This document shows positions 32,417 through 40,919 of a stretch of 53,452 nucleotides of DNA, piece after piece. This stretch comes from Palsa-513 sp036510225 (GTDB taxonomy: Bacteria; Actinomycetota; Thermoleophilia; Solirubrobacterales; Solirubrobacteraceae), in NCBI GenBank assembly GCA_036510225.1, contig DATCEH010000101.1, positions 1 to 53,452 on the forward strand. Reading direction: 5' to 3'. How positions within the stretch are numbered: the first letter of the stretch is position 1; every line of letters starts with the position of its first letter. The notes beneath the pieces are model-generated. The model saw nothing but the letters and a program-made list of their open reading frames with translations, was not told the DNA's origin and did not search any database. A program made the translations under genes and the position numbers.

Positions 32417-33265
32417 ATGGCCGGCTGCCGGGTTCGCGTGCCGGCCTCGTCGGCCAACCTCGGGCCGGGCTTCGACAGCTTTGCGGCGGCGCTGGCGCTC
32501 CACCTGGAGGTCGAGGTCCGCCCGGCCGGGAAGTTCTCGGTGGAGAGCGACCTCGACCTGCCGGGGGATCGGTCGAACCTGATCGTCCGCTCGTTCGAGC
32601 GCCTCCACCCGGCCGACGGCCTGAGCTTCCGGGTCCGCTCGGAGATCCCCCTGACCGGCGGCCTGGGGTCGAGCGCGGCGGCGATCGTCGCTGGGCTGCT
32701 CGCCGCCCGTGAGTGGTCGGGGTCGGGTGCCGACGTCTTCGAGCTGGCCTGCGAGCTCGAAGGGCACCCTGACAATGTCGCGGCGGCGCTGCACGGCGGG
32801 TTCGTGATCTGCGCGGACGACCGGCCCGTCCGGTTCGATCCGCCGGCTGGGCTCGATGCTCTGCTGGTCGTGCCCGACGAGCCGGTTCGCACTGCCGCCG
32901 CGCGGGCCGCACTCCCGGCGGAGGTGCCGCTCGGCGAGGCCGTCTTCAACACCGCGCATGGGGCGCTGCTCGTGCTCGGGCTGGCCCAGGGGAGTTGGGA
33001 GCTGGTCGCCCGGGGTCTCGTCGACCGACTCCATCAGCCGCGCCGGGCCCACCTGTTTCCCCGCAGCTATGCGCTGCTCGGCGAGGCCGCGTCGGTCGGC
33101 GCGCTCGGGGCGACGATCAGCGGAGCCGGGCCGTCGGTCCTCTTCTGGTGCCTGGCCGAGCACAGCGCCGACGTGCTCGGAAGCCTCGGCGACCGGGCGG
33201 ACGGCTGGGCGAGCGTGATGCATGTCGGCTTCGAGGCGGTCGGGGCGAGCACGCTGAGCGTCTAG
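32417..33265 (+). CDS. thrB: Homoserine kinase
   Basis: 282 residues, GHMP kinase family. The N-terminal VRVPASSANLGPGFDSFAAA, the ATP loop PLTGGLGSSAAA and the C-terminal GATISGAGPSVLFW are all present. It phosphorylates homoserine for ThrC. It lies 22 bases after thrC, completing the hom-thrC-thrB order usual in actinobacteria. Confidence 0.94.
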   Translation: MAGCRVRVPASSANLGPGFDSFAAALALHLEVEVRPAGKFSVESDLDLPGDRSNLIVRSFERLHPADGLSFRVRSEIPLTGGLGSSAAAIVAGLLAAREWSGSGADVFELACELEGHPDNVAAALHGGFVICADDRPVRFDPPAGLDALLVVPDEPVRTAAARAALPAEVPLGEAVFNTAHGALLVLGLAQGSWELVARGLVDRLHQPRRAHLFPRSYALLGEAASVGALGATISGAGPSVLFWCLAEHSADVLGSLGDRADGWASVMHVGFEAVGASTLSV

Positions 33266-33279
33266 TATCGGCCGAGCCG

Positions 33280-34053
33280 ATGGCGAAGACGATCGCGATC
33301 CTCTCGCAGAAGGGGGGCACCGGAAAGACGACGACGGTGCGCACGCTGGCCGACATCTTCCGTCGCGTCGGCCTGCGAACCCTCGCGATCGACCTCGACC
33401 CGCAGGGCAACCTCTCCGACTACTTCGATGTCGATCCCGACGCCTTTCCGACGGTGGCCGAGGTGCTCCAGGGGACGGCGGGGGCGGCCGAGGCGATCCA
33501 CGACGACGTGATGCCGGCGAACCTGCGTCTCGCCGAGGCCGAGCTCGCCCTCGGCGGGCGGATGGGACGCGAGCTGTCACTCAAGCGGGCCCTCGCCAAG
33601 GTCGCCGACTACGACGCGATCCTGATCGACTGTCCACCGTCGCTCGGTCTGCTGACCGTGAACGCGCTCGTCGCGGCCGACTACGCCCTGATCACGACCG
33701 AGGCCCAGTACTTCGCATTGCAGGGCGTCGAGCAGGCGCTCGAGGTGATCGAGGCCGCCCGGGAGAGCCTGAACCCAGGACTCGAGTGGGTCGGCGTCGT
33801 CCTGAACATCGCCGACCTGCGGACGGTCCATTCGCGAGAGGCTCACGCAACGCTGAAGGCTGGCTTCAGCGGGAAGGTCTTCGACACTGTGATCCGGGCG
33901 TCGATCGCCTACGCCGAGTCGGCGGAGCGCGCCAAGTCGATCCTCGATCTGCGGCCGGATCTCGGCAGCGACTACCTTGCGCTCGGCGGGGAGCTCCTCA
34001 TCCGGCTGGGTCTGCCCGAGGCGCGAGGCCGGCTGGAGCTGCTCGGCGGCTGA
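33280..34053 (+). CDS. ParA-family ATPase without a ParB partner
   Basis: 257 residues starting 14 bases after thrB. The deviant Walker A is SQKGGTGKTTT (9-19), with DLDPQGNLSDYF and ILIDCPPSLGLLTVNAL following, all typical of ParA/Soj proteins. Residue changes that would make it a MinD (C-terminal amphipathic helix) are absent. No ParB or parS-like repeat is adjacent. Its position at the end of an amino-acid operon is unusual. It may position some other cargo or be an expression passenger; function is inference. Confidence 0.85.
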   Translation: MAKTIAILSQKGGTGKTTTVRTLADIFRRVGLRTLAIDLDPQGNLSDYFDVDPDAFPTVAEVLQGTAGAAEAIHDDVMPANLRLAEAELALGGRMGRELSLKRALAKVADYDAILIDCPPSLGLLTVNALVAADYALITTEAQYFALQGVEQALEVIEAARESLNPGLEWVGVVLNIADLRTVHSREAHATLKAGFSGKVFDTVIRASIAYAESAERAKSILDLRPDLGSDYLALGGELLIRLGLPEARGRLELLGG

Positions 34054-34057
34054 GTGC

Positions 34058-34618
34058 TCAGGCCGTCGTGCCGGTCGCCTCGCTGCGGGCGGCGACCTCG
34101 CTGACGACGAGGAAGCGGAGCCGGTAGCGGCCGACCACGATCTCGTCGCCGTCGGCCAGCGTCCGGTGGGTCACGCGGGTGCCGTTGACGAAGACCCCGT
34201 TGAGGCTGCGGTCATCGAGGACCTGGGCGCCGTCGGGCGTGTGGACGATCAGGGCGTGACGTCGTGAGACGGTCGGGTCGTCGAAGCGGACGTTGGCAGC
34301 CAGGCTCCGGCCGATCCGGGTCCATTCGCCAATCAGCGGGGCGACGTGGATCTCGTCGTCGGCCTCGTAGACCAGATACTCGCCCGGCTGGTCGATGCGG
34401 GCCCGTCCGTCGGCGATCAAGCGGTCGCGCTCGTCATCGACGACCTGCGGCGCGGCGCTGGACGGGGCCGTGAACAACGAGGCCCGAACGAACGCCCGAG
34501 CACCGCAGTCGGGGCAATCGGTGAGGCTGTCTGCGGCTGCGAGGGTGAGGACGTAACCGCACTTCTCACAGCGAAACGAGCCGGTTGCGGCAATCGTTCC
34601 TGAGATCAACGGCTCCAT
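34058..34618 (-). CDS. FHA-domain protein with N-terminal zinc ribbon
   Basis: 186 residues. Cys17, Cys20 (CEKCG), Cys35 and Cys38 (CPDCG) form a zinc ribbon. The FHA domain is at about 95-175, with WTRIGRSLAANVRFDDPTVS, RRHALIV, LNGVFVNGTRV and LADGDEIVVGRYRLRFLV, which keep the phosphothreonine-binding Arg, Ser-Arg-Arg-His and Asn residues. It should bind a phosphorylated protein, implying a Ser/Thr kinase elsewhere. It is convergent with the ParA-like gene (four bases between stops). Confidence 0.87.
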   Translation of the reverse strand: MEPLISGTIAATGSFRCEKCGYVLTLAAADSLTDCPDCGARAFVRASLFTAPSSAAPQVVDDERDRLIADGRARIDQPGEYLVYEADDEIHVAPLIGEWTRIGRSLAANVRFDDPTVSRRHALIVHTPDGAQVLDDRSLNGVFVNGTRVTHRTLADGDEIVVGRYRLRFLVVSEVAARSEATGTTA

Positions 34619-34729
34619 TGCGACTCCTTCCGCAAGACGACTTGCGCGTCGGATGCGACTCTTCCAACATCATACGTGCCTATTGCGACTATCGGCGCCA
34701 GTTCGTGAAATCGGTCGACCGGTGGAGGA

Positions 34730-35095
34730 GTGTCGTCGCCGGCGGCGAAGACCATCGATGTGGCGCAACCACAACCGCATCAGCCGGTCGGGGGGCTCGC
34801 GATCCGGACGCTCCGGCGGGCTCAGGCGATCGTGCCCGAGCAGCTCGAGCGCCACCTTCTGCGGCGGAGCGTCGGAATCCTCGAGGGCGACCGGACGAGC
34901 TGCGCCGACTGCGGGAGAGCGCCGCTGATCGGAGAGTGGGTGCACCTCTACGCGGACGCCGAGCTCGTCTGCGAGCTGTGCCGGCCGCTGCGGCGTGAGC
35001 CGCCGGTTTCGAGCGAGCCGGTCCGCCACAGCGAGTACGGCCACACGGTCAAGGTCGCCCGCACGGCACGCAGCGCCGACCCGCAGGATTCCTAG
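34730..35095 (+). CDS. Small hypothetical protein with CxxC pairs
   Basis: Up to 121 residues. The GTG at 34730 directly abuts GGAGGA, so the true start is probably a later in-frame GTG at 34760 or beyond. The centre has CADCGRAPLIGEWVHLY and LVCELCRPLRREPP, two C-x2-C pairs that would bind zinc, followed by a helical basic end. The same GEW pattern occurs in the FHA protein encoded divergently, but that may be chance. Family and role are unknown. Confidence 0.68.
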   Translation: MSSPAAKTIDVAQPQPHQPVGGLAIRTLRRAQAIVPEQLERHLLRRSVGILEGDRTSCADCGRAPLIGEWVHLYADAELVCELCRPLRREPPVSSEPVRHSEYGHTVKVARTARSADPQDS

Positions 35096-35214
35096 CGCCG
35101 AACCCTGTCTGGACCTGCGGCCCGGAGGGTCGCGACCTGGTCTGGTTGCACGGCACGCCGGCCATCCGGCGGCCCGGGCACGCCGGGCCGAGTACGCGTA
35201 GACTGCGCGCGGCC

Positions 35215-35709
35215 GTGGATGCGCTCAACGTCTCGATCGTCGTGGCCCGCCCGATCGAGGAGGTCTTCTCATACCTCCTCGACATCGCCAACCATCCGGA
35301 GTTCACCGACCACTACCTGGACGACTGGCACTTGACGCGGACCGACACGGTCGGCCTGGGCGCGGGCGCCCGTTTCCGGGTCAAGGCGCCGCTCCAGCGA
35401 TTCAGCTGGATGGGCCTGAGCATCGTCGAGGTGGACGAGCCGCGGCGAATCGTCGAGTCGGGCAGCGGCGGGAAGTTCAACCGCGTCCAGACGCAGGCGG
35501 TCTACACGCTGGAGTCGAGCGAGGCCGGCCGGACGCAGGTCGCCCTGAGCACGACGACGCAGCCGGTCACCGCCTCGGATCGCATGCTCGAGCGGTTCGG
35601 CGGCCGGACCTGGCTGCGCCGGCAGAACACCAAGGCCCTCGAGCGCCTCCGCTCGATCCTCGAGGGCGGCGTCCAGCCGGGTCGGCGTGCGACGATCGCC
35701 GGACTCTGA
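35215..35709 (+). CDS. SRPBCC (START/PYR-like) family protein
   Basis: 164 residues from the GTG at 35215. The beginning (LNVSIVVARPIEEVFSYLLD followed by IANHPEFTDHYL) is the standard first strand and helices of the polyketide-cyclase/Bet v1-like fold, and LSIVEVDEPRRIV and the C-terminal helix (ASDRMLERFGGRTWLRRQNT) match it. Such proteins hold hydrophobic ligands in a cavity. The ligand is unknown. Confidence 0.83.
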   Translation: MDALNVSIVVARPIEEVFSYLLDIANHPEFTDHYLDDWHLTRTDTVGLGAGARFRVKAPLQRFSWMGLSIVEVDEPRRIVESGSGGKFNRVQTQAVYTLESSEAGRTQVALSTTTQPVTASDRMLERFGGRTWLRRQNTKALERLRSILEGGVQPGRRATIAGL

Positions 35710-35758
35710 GCGCCGAAATGGCGCCGGGGCGGGGTCATCTTCTAGACTGCCCGCGTCA

Positions 35759-36319
35759 ATGACGGCCAGACGAACCCTCCTGCTGATCGCGATCGCCGTC
35801 TGCGCCGTGACGCTCTCGGGATGCGGCTACGTCGCGACCGTCAAGAGCGCCGACAGCGAGGCGATCTACGTGAACGTCGGCCAGCTCAAGTACCAGGTCC
35901 AGTTCTCGCGGGAGCTGAACCCGTACGACACCGAGGACGCGTCCTACCTCGAGGGTCTGTCGCCGGCGACGGTCGCGCTCACTCCGGCCCAGGCGTGGTT
36001 CGGGGTCTTCATGCTCGTGCTCAACGAGCACGGCAAGCCGTACCAGGCGGCCTACGACTACTACATGACCGACACGGAGGGCGACGTCTACAGGCCGACG
36101 CCGGTCACGGGGACAAATCCGTTCGCCTACCACAGCGTGATGGTCGCGCCGTACCAGCAGTTGCCGCTGGTCGGTAGCCTCGCCGCGGACGGACCGACGT
36201 CGGGGGCCGCGCTGCTGTTCAAGGTGCCGCTGACGAGCTTCGACGACAGGCCGCTCGTGCTGCACATCGTCGATCCGTCGAACGCCAACAGCAAGGCGAT
36301 CGTCGATCTCGACGTCTAG
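35759..36319 (+). CDS. Lipoprotein of unknown function
   Basis: 186 residues. The signal peptide LLLIAIAVCAVTLSGC ends in the lipobox LSGC with Cys22 as the lipidated residue. The mature part contains LKYQVQFSRELNPYDTEDAS and AQAWFGVFMLVLNEHGKPYQ followed by a beta-rich end (LVLHIVDPSN). It does not belong to a family I recognise. It should sit on the outer face of the cytoplasmic membrane. Confidence 0.8.
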   Translation: MTARRTLLLIAIAVCAVTLSGCGYVATVKSADSEAIYVNVGQLKYQVQFSRELNPYDTEDASYLEGLSPATVALTPAQAWFGVFMLVLNEHGKPYQAAYDYYMTDTEGDVYRPTPVTGTNPFAYHSVMVAPYQQLPLVGSLAADGPTSGAALLFKVPLTSFDDRPLVLHIVDPSNANSKAIVDLDV

Positions 36320-36592
36320 GGGGGCTCCGACCGGGGTCTTCCCGGGCGGTGGAGGCGGATGGTGAGGCCTTCGTCGCGAAAATAGCTGCCTGAGTCAGTC
36401 AACTACTTTCGTTGGAGAGTCCGCTGCTCCCACGACCCGGTCCCTGCGGAGAGCTCGTCGGCCTCAGACGTCCCGAGCGCGGCCCGAATGATGCTCGACG
36501 GCATGCTCGCCAGCCCCTCGCCGCGTGAGCATCGCGCCGCCGCGGAATATCACCCCGAACGGGGCCCTGACCCCTTCCTCGGTGGCCCCGTG

Positions 36593-37408
36593 TCACACGG
36601 CGGCCGGCGGACCGTCCTCCAGCGGGGCCTCGCCCTCGCTCGACCCGATCGCCTGGCCGGTCCTCGTCAGGGTGACGAACGCCAAGCCGCCGAGCAGGTT
36701 GCCGGCGGCGGCGATGCCGACGTTCTGGAGGACGTCGATCCAGGGAATCGGGGCGCCGAAGCGGATCCCGAGGATCATCTCGAGGGTGACGACGATCACG
36801 TGGTCGAAGGACCCGAGCGTGAGCAGCGACCCGGCGATCCAGGCCACGAGGATCCTTGTCCCCGGGGTCGGGCTGCCCTCGATCAGCCAGGTCATCAGGG
36901 TGATCAGCGCGCCGCCGACGATCGCGCTGGCGAAGGCCGTCGCCGGGTCGTAGCCGTCGGCGTGGAGGGCGATCGTGCGCAGGCTCGCGCCGGCTCCACC
37001 CGGCAGGACTCCGTGTGTCGTGACGATCAGGATCAGGATCGTCCCACCGACGATGTTGAAGATCGGCGAGACGATCCACAACTGGACGAGTTTCAGCTTG
37101 CTGGCGAGACCCTTCCGGAGTCCGATCACCGGGACCATGAAGTTCTCTGTGAACAGCTCGGAGCGGCCGATCGCGATGAAGACGAACGCGATGCCGAACG
37201 CCAGCGCCCCGGCGAAGTGGCCGGCCTGGGTGCCGAAGTGAGGCGTCAGCGCGGCGTCGACGGCGGCCAGGGCGACGACCCCGAAGACGACGTCGAACCC
37301 GGCCAGCAGCGAGGAGGCGGCGAGCTCCAATCGGTTGCGCTCGAGCCGCTCCCGGCCCTCCTCACGCATCTCGCGGAAGATCTCATGTGGCTCGGGCGCG
37401 TCGCTCAT
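36593..37408 (-). CDS. Formate/nitrite transporter (FNT) family protein
   Basis: 271 residues from the ATG at 37406-37408. Six membrane helices are predicted by eye. GRSELFTENFMVPVIGL is the FNT signature region, and GFDVVFGVVALAAV and TLGSFDHVIVVTLEM mark further pore helices. The family forms pentameric channels for formate, nitrite or related anions. The N-terminal 30 residues are charged (EIFREMREEGRERLER), as in the YfdC-like subgroup, so the substrate is not certain. Confidence 0.83.
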   Translation of the reverse strand: MSDAPEPHEIFREMREEGRERLERNRLELAASSLLAGFDVVFGVVALAAVDAALTPHFGTQAGHFAGALAFGIAFVFIAIGRSELFTENFMVPVIGLRKGLASKLKLVQLWIVSPIFNIVGGTILILIVTTHGVLPGGAGASLRTIALHADGYDPATAFASAIVGGALITLMTWLIEGSPTPGTRILVAWIAGSLLTLGSFDHVIVVTLEMILGIRFGAPIPWIDVLQNVGIAAAGNLLGGLAFVTLTRTGQAIGSSEGEAPLEDGPPAAV

Positions 37409-37666
37409 GTCCGTAGCCTGCCGTTGACGCAGCCGGCGCGTGAATGGGCCCGGGGCACGAACTCGCAAATTCCCGCCGCGCGGTCATCCCAAACGGGACG
37501 CCGTCACCCCAAGCCCGGAGGGCCCGGTCACCCAAGCCCGCGGCCCGGTCCCCGCAGGCCCGAGGAGGGGTCACCGCGCAGGCCCGGAGGCCGGGGTCAC
37601 CCCAAGAACCCGCCGGCCCGGTCATCGACGAGCGCGGACGCCCAGGGGCCGGCGCCGGGAAGCGGT
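37409..37666. other. 258-bp gap with degenerate GC-rich direct repeats
   Basis: The stretch between two leftward genes contains imperfect direct repeats around GGTCACCCCAAGCCCG (near 37502-37620), with period about 35-60 bases. No gene is supported. These may be residues of local tandem duplication, or simple GC-rich spacer with promoter signals for the transporter gene. Confidence 0.4.
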
Positions 37667-39520
37667 TCAGCCGGCCGGGCGCAGCTCGGGGCCGCCGGTG
37701 GCCCTGGGTGTGGTTGTGCTCGACGCTCCCGTCGCCTTGGTCGCGGCGGTCGACTTCAGGGCGGCCTCGAGGAGGATCTTCGCGAGCGGTGCCGCGGTGT
37801 CGCCGCCGGCGCCGTCGTTGTCGAGCAGGATGCCGATCGCGACACGGGGTTTCTTGACGGGCGCGAAGGCGACGAACCAGGCGTCGGTGTTCTTCGGGTC
37901 GTTGGGGATCGGCGGCGGGCAGGACGACGGGTCGGTGGGGTCGGGCGTGCAGTTGACGGCCGTCGTCTTCAGCTCTGCGGTTCCGGTCTTCCCGGCGACG
38001 ACGACCCCGGGTATCTGGGCGGCCGTGCCGGTCCCGTGTGCGACGACGCCGACCATCAGTTGGGTGACGGTCTTCGCGACGGACAGGGGCAGCACGTGCG
38101 GCTTTGTGTTGCGGACGCCGAGTGCGAGCGTCGGTACCGGCCGCTGGCCGCCTTCGGCGATCGTCGACGCGATCAGGGCCATCTGGAGGACGGTCGCCTG
38201 GACCATCCCCTGTCCGATCGCCGACGAGCCGACGTCGAGGGCGCTGCCGATCTGATCGGCGGGCGGGATCGTGCTCTCGGCGACGTCGGGGATCGGCGGC
38301 GCTGAGTTGAAGCCGAAGCGCTCGGCCGCGCCGACCAGGCCGGCCGCGCCGAGCTGGACACCGAGCGGGGCGAACACCGAATTGCAGGAGACGGCGAACG
38401 CGAGCGCGAGCGACCCGCCGCACGACTCGCCGTTGGCGTTCTGGAGCTTGTACCCGTCGATCGTCGTCGATGTCGCGTACTGATAGGTCGTCGTCGGCGT
38501 TGCCAGGCCGGCGAGCAGGACGCCGGTCAGGGTGACGATCTTGAAGGTCGAGCCGGGCGGCTGGAGCTCTGAGAACGGAGTGCCGGCGACGGCGAGGATC
38601 TCGCCGGTGTCAGGGCGCATCACGACGATTCCGCCCTCCTGGCCGGCGAGGGTCGTGACGGCCAGGGTCTGGAGCTTCGGCGAGAGGGACGTCCGCAGCG
38701 GCGGGGCCGGGTGGGCGCTCGCGCGGGCGAGGATCCGGCTGCCGGCGAGCAGCTCGCCGCCGATCGTTCCGGTCAGGCGGCGGTCGAAGATCAGCTGCAG
38801 GCCGTTCTGGCCGACGGTGGCGTTCGGTGGGTCGCCGGCCTCGTAGTCGAGCTCGGCCTGGGCGGGCGGAATCGGGCCGAGCGAGCCGATCACCCCGGAC
38901 GCCGAGCTGAGTGTGCTCAACGGGGTCTCGTCGCGCGCGAGCAGGGTCGCGCGGGGCGGGACCGTCGTCTGGCGGGTGAGCGACTCGCCGCGCAGGACGC
39001 CGGGAAATCCGAGCGAGCGTCGCCAGACGATGCGCTGAGTGTCGCCTGTTCCGGTGATCGGCAGGACGAAGCTGGTCTGGAGCGTGCCGAACAGGCTGGT
39101 CTCGACGGCCACGGGAACGGTGACCGTGCCGTCGTGGGGCGACTCGGCCCTGCCGACGCGGGCACCGGTCGCCGTGGCCGTGGCGAGGTCGTGGCGGTAG
39201 TAGTCGGCGAAGGCGGTGATCGAGTACTTGGTGTGGGTCGCGTCGTCGACGTCCGCGTACATCTGTGCGTAGTCGCCCTGCGTCCAGGCGGTCACGAAGC
39301 TCTCGGCCAGCCGCTGGGAGGCGGTCGGCCCACCGGATCCGCTGAGCAGGAGGGCGGCGATCAGGCCGACGACGAGGGCGCCGAGCAGGCCGACGATGCG
39401 CGCCGGCGCGAGCGAGCCGTTCTCGTCGCTCAGCCTCAGTGCGAACCCCCACAGTCGGCCGGCTTCGGTGATTCCCCGCGTGCGTGCGCGCGGGCCAACC
39501 CCGCGGACGACGTACCTCAC
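37667..39520 (-). CDS. Class B penicillin-binding protein with NTF2-like N-terminal domain
   Basis: 617 residues with the GTG at 39518-39520 (an ATG at 39545-39547 adds nine). A transmembrane helix lies at about 43-62. Next come an NTF2-like MecA_N-type domain (SQRLAESFVTAWTQGDYAQM), a dimerisation region (PPRATLLARDETPLS), and the transpeptidase domain with S324-T-F-K, SCNS and K511-TGT motifs. It cross-links peptidoglycan outside the membrane. The N-terminal domain resembles that of PBP2a/PBP3-like enzymes with low beta-lactam affinity, although resistance cannot be read from this. It is divergent from the MarP-like gene. Confidence 0.9.
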   Translation of the reverse strand: MRYVVRGVGPRARTRGITEAGRLWGFALRLSDENGSLAPARIVGLLGALVVGLIAALLLSGSGGPTASQRLAESFVTAWTQGDYAQMYADVDDATHTKYSITAFADYYRHDLATATATGARVGRAESPHDGTVTVPVAVETSLFGTLQTSFVLPITGTGDTQRIVWRRSLGFPGVLRGESLTRQTTVPPRATLLARDETPLSTLSSASGVIGSLGPIPPAQAELDYEAGDPPNATVGQNGLQLIFDRRLTGTIGGELLAGSRILARASAHPAPPLRTSLSPKLQTLAVTTLAGQEGGIVVMRPDTGEILAVAGTPFSELQPPGSTFKIVTLTGVLLAGLATPTTTYQYATSTTIDGYKLQNANGESCGGSLALAFAVSCNSVFAPLGVQLGAAGLVGAAERFGFNSAPPIPDVAESTIPPADQIGSALDVGSSAIGQGMVQATVLQMALIASTIAEGGQRPVPTLALGVRNTKPHVLPLSVAKTVTQLMVGVVAHGTGTAAQIPGVVVAGKTGTAELKTTAVNCTPDPTDPSSCPPPIPNDPKNTDAWFVAFAPVKKPRVAIGILLDNDGAGGDTAAPLAKILLEAALKSTAATKATGASSTTTPRATGGPELRPAG

Positions 39521-39603
39521 GCTCAAGCACGCTAGAGCATTCTGCAAGTCACTAGTGTCACGGGGCCGAAGTCACGCACCAGATAGGCTCGCCACGGCCC
39601 TCC

Positions 39604-40752
39604 ATGACCTCGCTCGACTGGATCATCGTCGCCGGCACAGCGGTGTTCGCCGTGTCCGGCTACTTCCGCGGCTTCATCGTCGGCGCGCTGTCTCTGATCG
39701 GCTTCGCGGCCGGCGCGATTCTGGGCACCAGGCTGGCCAGCGGGCTGCTCTCGTCGGGGGACATGTCGCCTTATGCGCCGGCCTTCGGCCTGTTCGGGGC
39801 GGTCCTCGCCGGGGGGATCCTCGCGTCGGGTCTCGAAGGCCTCGGCCTGCGCCTGCGCCGGGCCGTGCGCTTCGCGTTCCTCGGCGTGGTCGACGGCCTG
39901 CTCGGGGCCGGGCTCTCGGCGTGCGTCGCGCTGGGAATCGCCTGGATCCTCGGCACGGTCGCGCTCCAGGTGCCGGGCGCCGACCCGGTGCGGATGGACA
40001 TCCAGCGGTCGACGATCCTCCATCGCCTCGACGAGCTGCTGCCGCCGTCGGGCGCGCTCCTCCACGCACTCGCCCGCTTCGACCCCCTCCCGTCGATCTC
40101 AGGACCCCAGGCCGGCGTCGACCCGCCGGCGCCGGCGGTCGCCGAGGATCCGGCCGTGCGCCGGGCCGCGCCGAGCGTCGTGCGGGTGCTCGGGACCGCG
40201 TGCGGCCTCGGGATCGAGGGCTCCGGCTGGGTCGTCGCGCCGGGTGAGGTCGTGACGAACGCGCACGTCGTCGCCGGCGAGCACGACACGGTCGTCCAGG
40301 CCGGCGGAGATCCGCCGGATCTCCCGGCCGAGGTGGTCGTGTTCGATCCGCACAACGACATCGCCGTCCTGCGCGTCCAGGGGCTCGACGGGCAGCCGCT
40401 GGCGCTTGCGACCGACCCGCCGGCCGGACGGTCGGCGGCGATCCTCGGCTATCCGCAGGACGGCCCGTTCGATGTCGAGCCGGGACGGATCGGCACGACG
40501 CAGCAGGTCAACACGCAGGACGCGTATGGGAACGGGCCGGTCTCGCGCCTGCTGACGCCGGTTCGCGGGCTGATCCGGCCGGGGAACTCCGGTGGTCCGC
40601 TGGTCGACTCGGCCGGCCGGGTCGTGGCGACGGTGTTCGCCGCGACCACCGGCGGCGGGCCGAGCGGCGGCTTCGGGGTGGCCAACTCGACGGTCGCCCA
40701 CGACGTCGCCCAAGCCGGGAGTCCGGTCTCGACCCAAGGCTGCGCGGACTAG
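39604..40752 (+). CDS. MarP-like membrane serine protease (CvpA plus trypsin-like domain)
   Basis: 382 residues. Four N-terminal helices form a CvpA-type membrane domain (about 5-125; GYFRGFIVGALSLIGFAAGA). The extracytoplasmic trypsin-like domain has His221 (VTNAHVV), Asp252 (HNDIAVL) and Ser329 (GNSGGPL). The layout matches mycobacterial MarP, a periplasmic protease needed for pH homeostasis and peptidoglycan-enzyme processing under acid stress. It ends in Cys-Ala-Asp, and CGLGIEGSGWV near the start of the protease domain offers a possible disulfide partner. Confidence 0.9.
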   Translation: MTSLDWIIVAGTAVFAVSGYFRGFIVGALSLIGFAAGAILGTRLASGLLSSGDMSPYAPAFGLFGAVLAGGILASGLEGLGLRLRRAVRFAFLGVVDGLLGAGLSACVALGIAWILGTVALQVPGADPVRMDIQRSTILHRLDELLPPSGALLHALARFDPLPSISGPQAGVDPPAPAVAEDPAVRRAAPSVVRVLGTACGLGIEGSGWVVAPGEVVTNAHVVAGEHDTVVQAGGDPPDLPAEVVVFDPHNDIAVLRVQGLDGQPLALATDPPAGRSAAILGYPQDGPFDVEPGRIGTTQQVNTQDAYGNGPVSRLLTPVRGLIRPGNSGGPLVDSAGRVVATVFAATTGGGPSGGFGVANSTVAHDVAQAGSPVSTQGCAD

Positions 40753-40919
40753 TCGAGCGCCCTCTCTTGGGGCCTGCGCCGACCGGGAGGCGAGCGGAAG
40801 ACGAGCCGGAGACGAGCGGAAGACGGGTCCGTCGGCGGGATGTCGGCCGGGTCCCCCGTCCTGCCGGCCGACCGGCCGGTCCTGCGACACGGCGTCGGCG
40901 AGGGAGTACCCTGCGGCGC

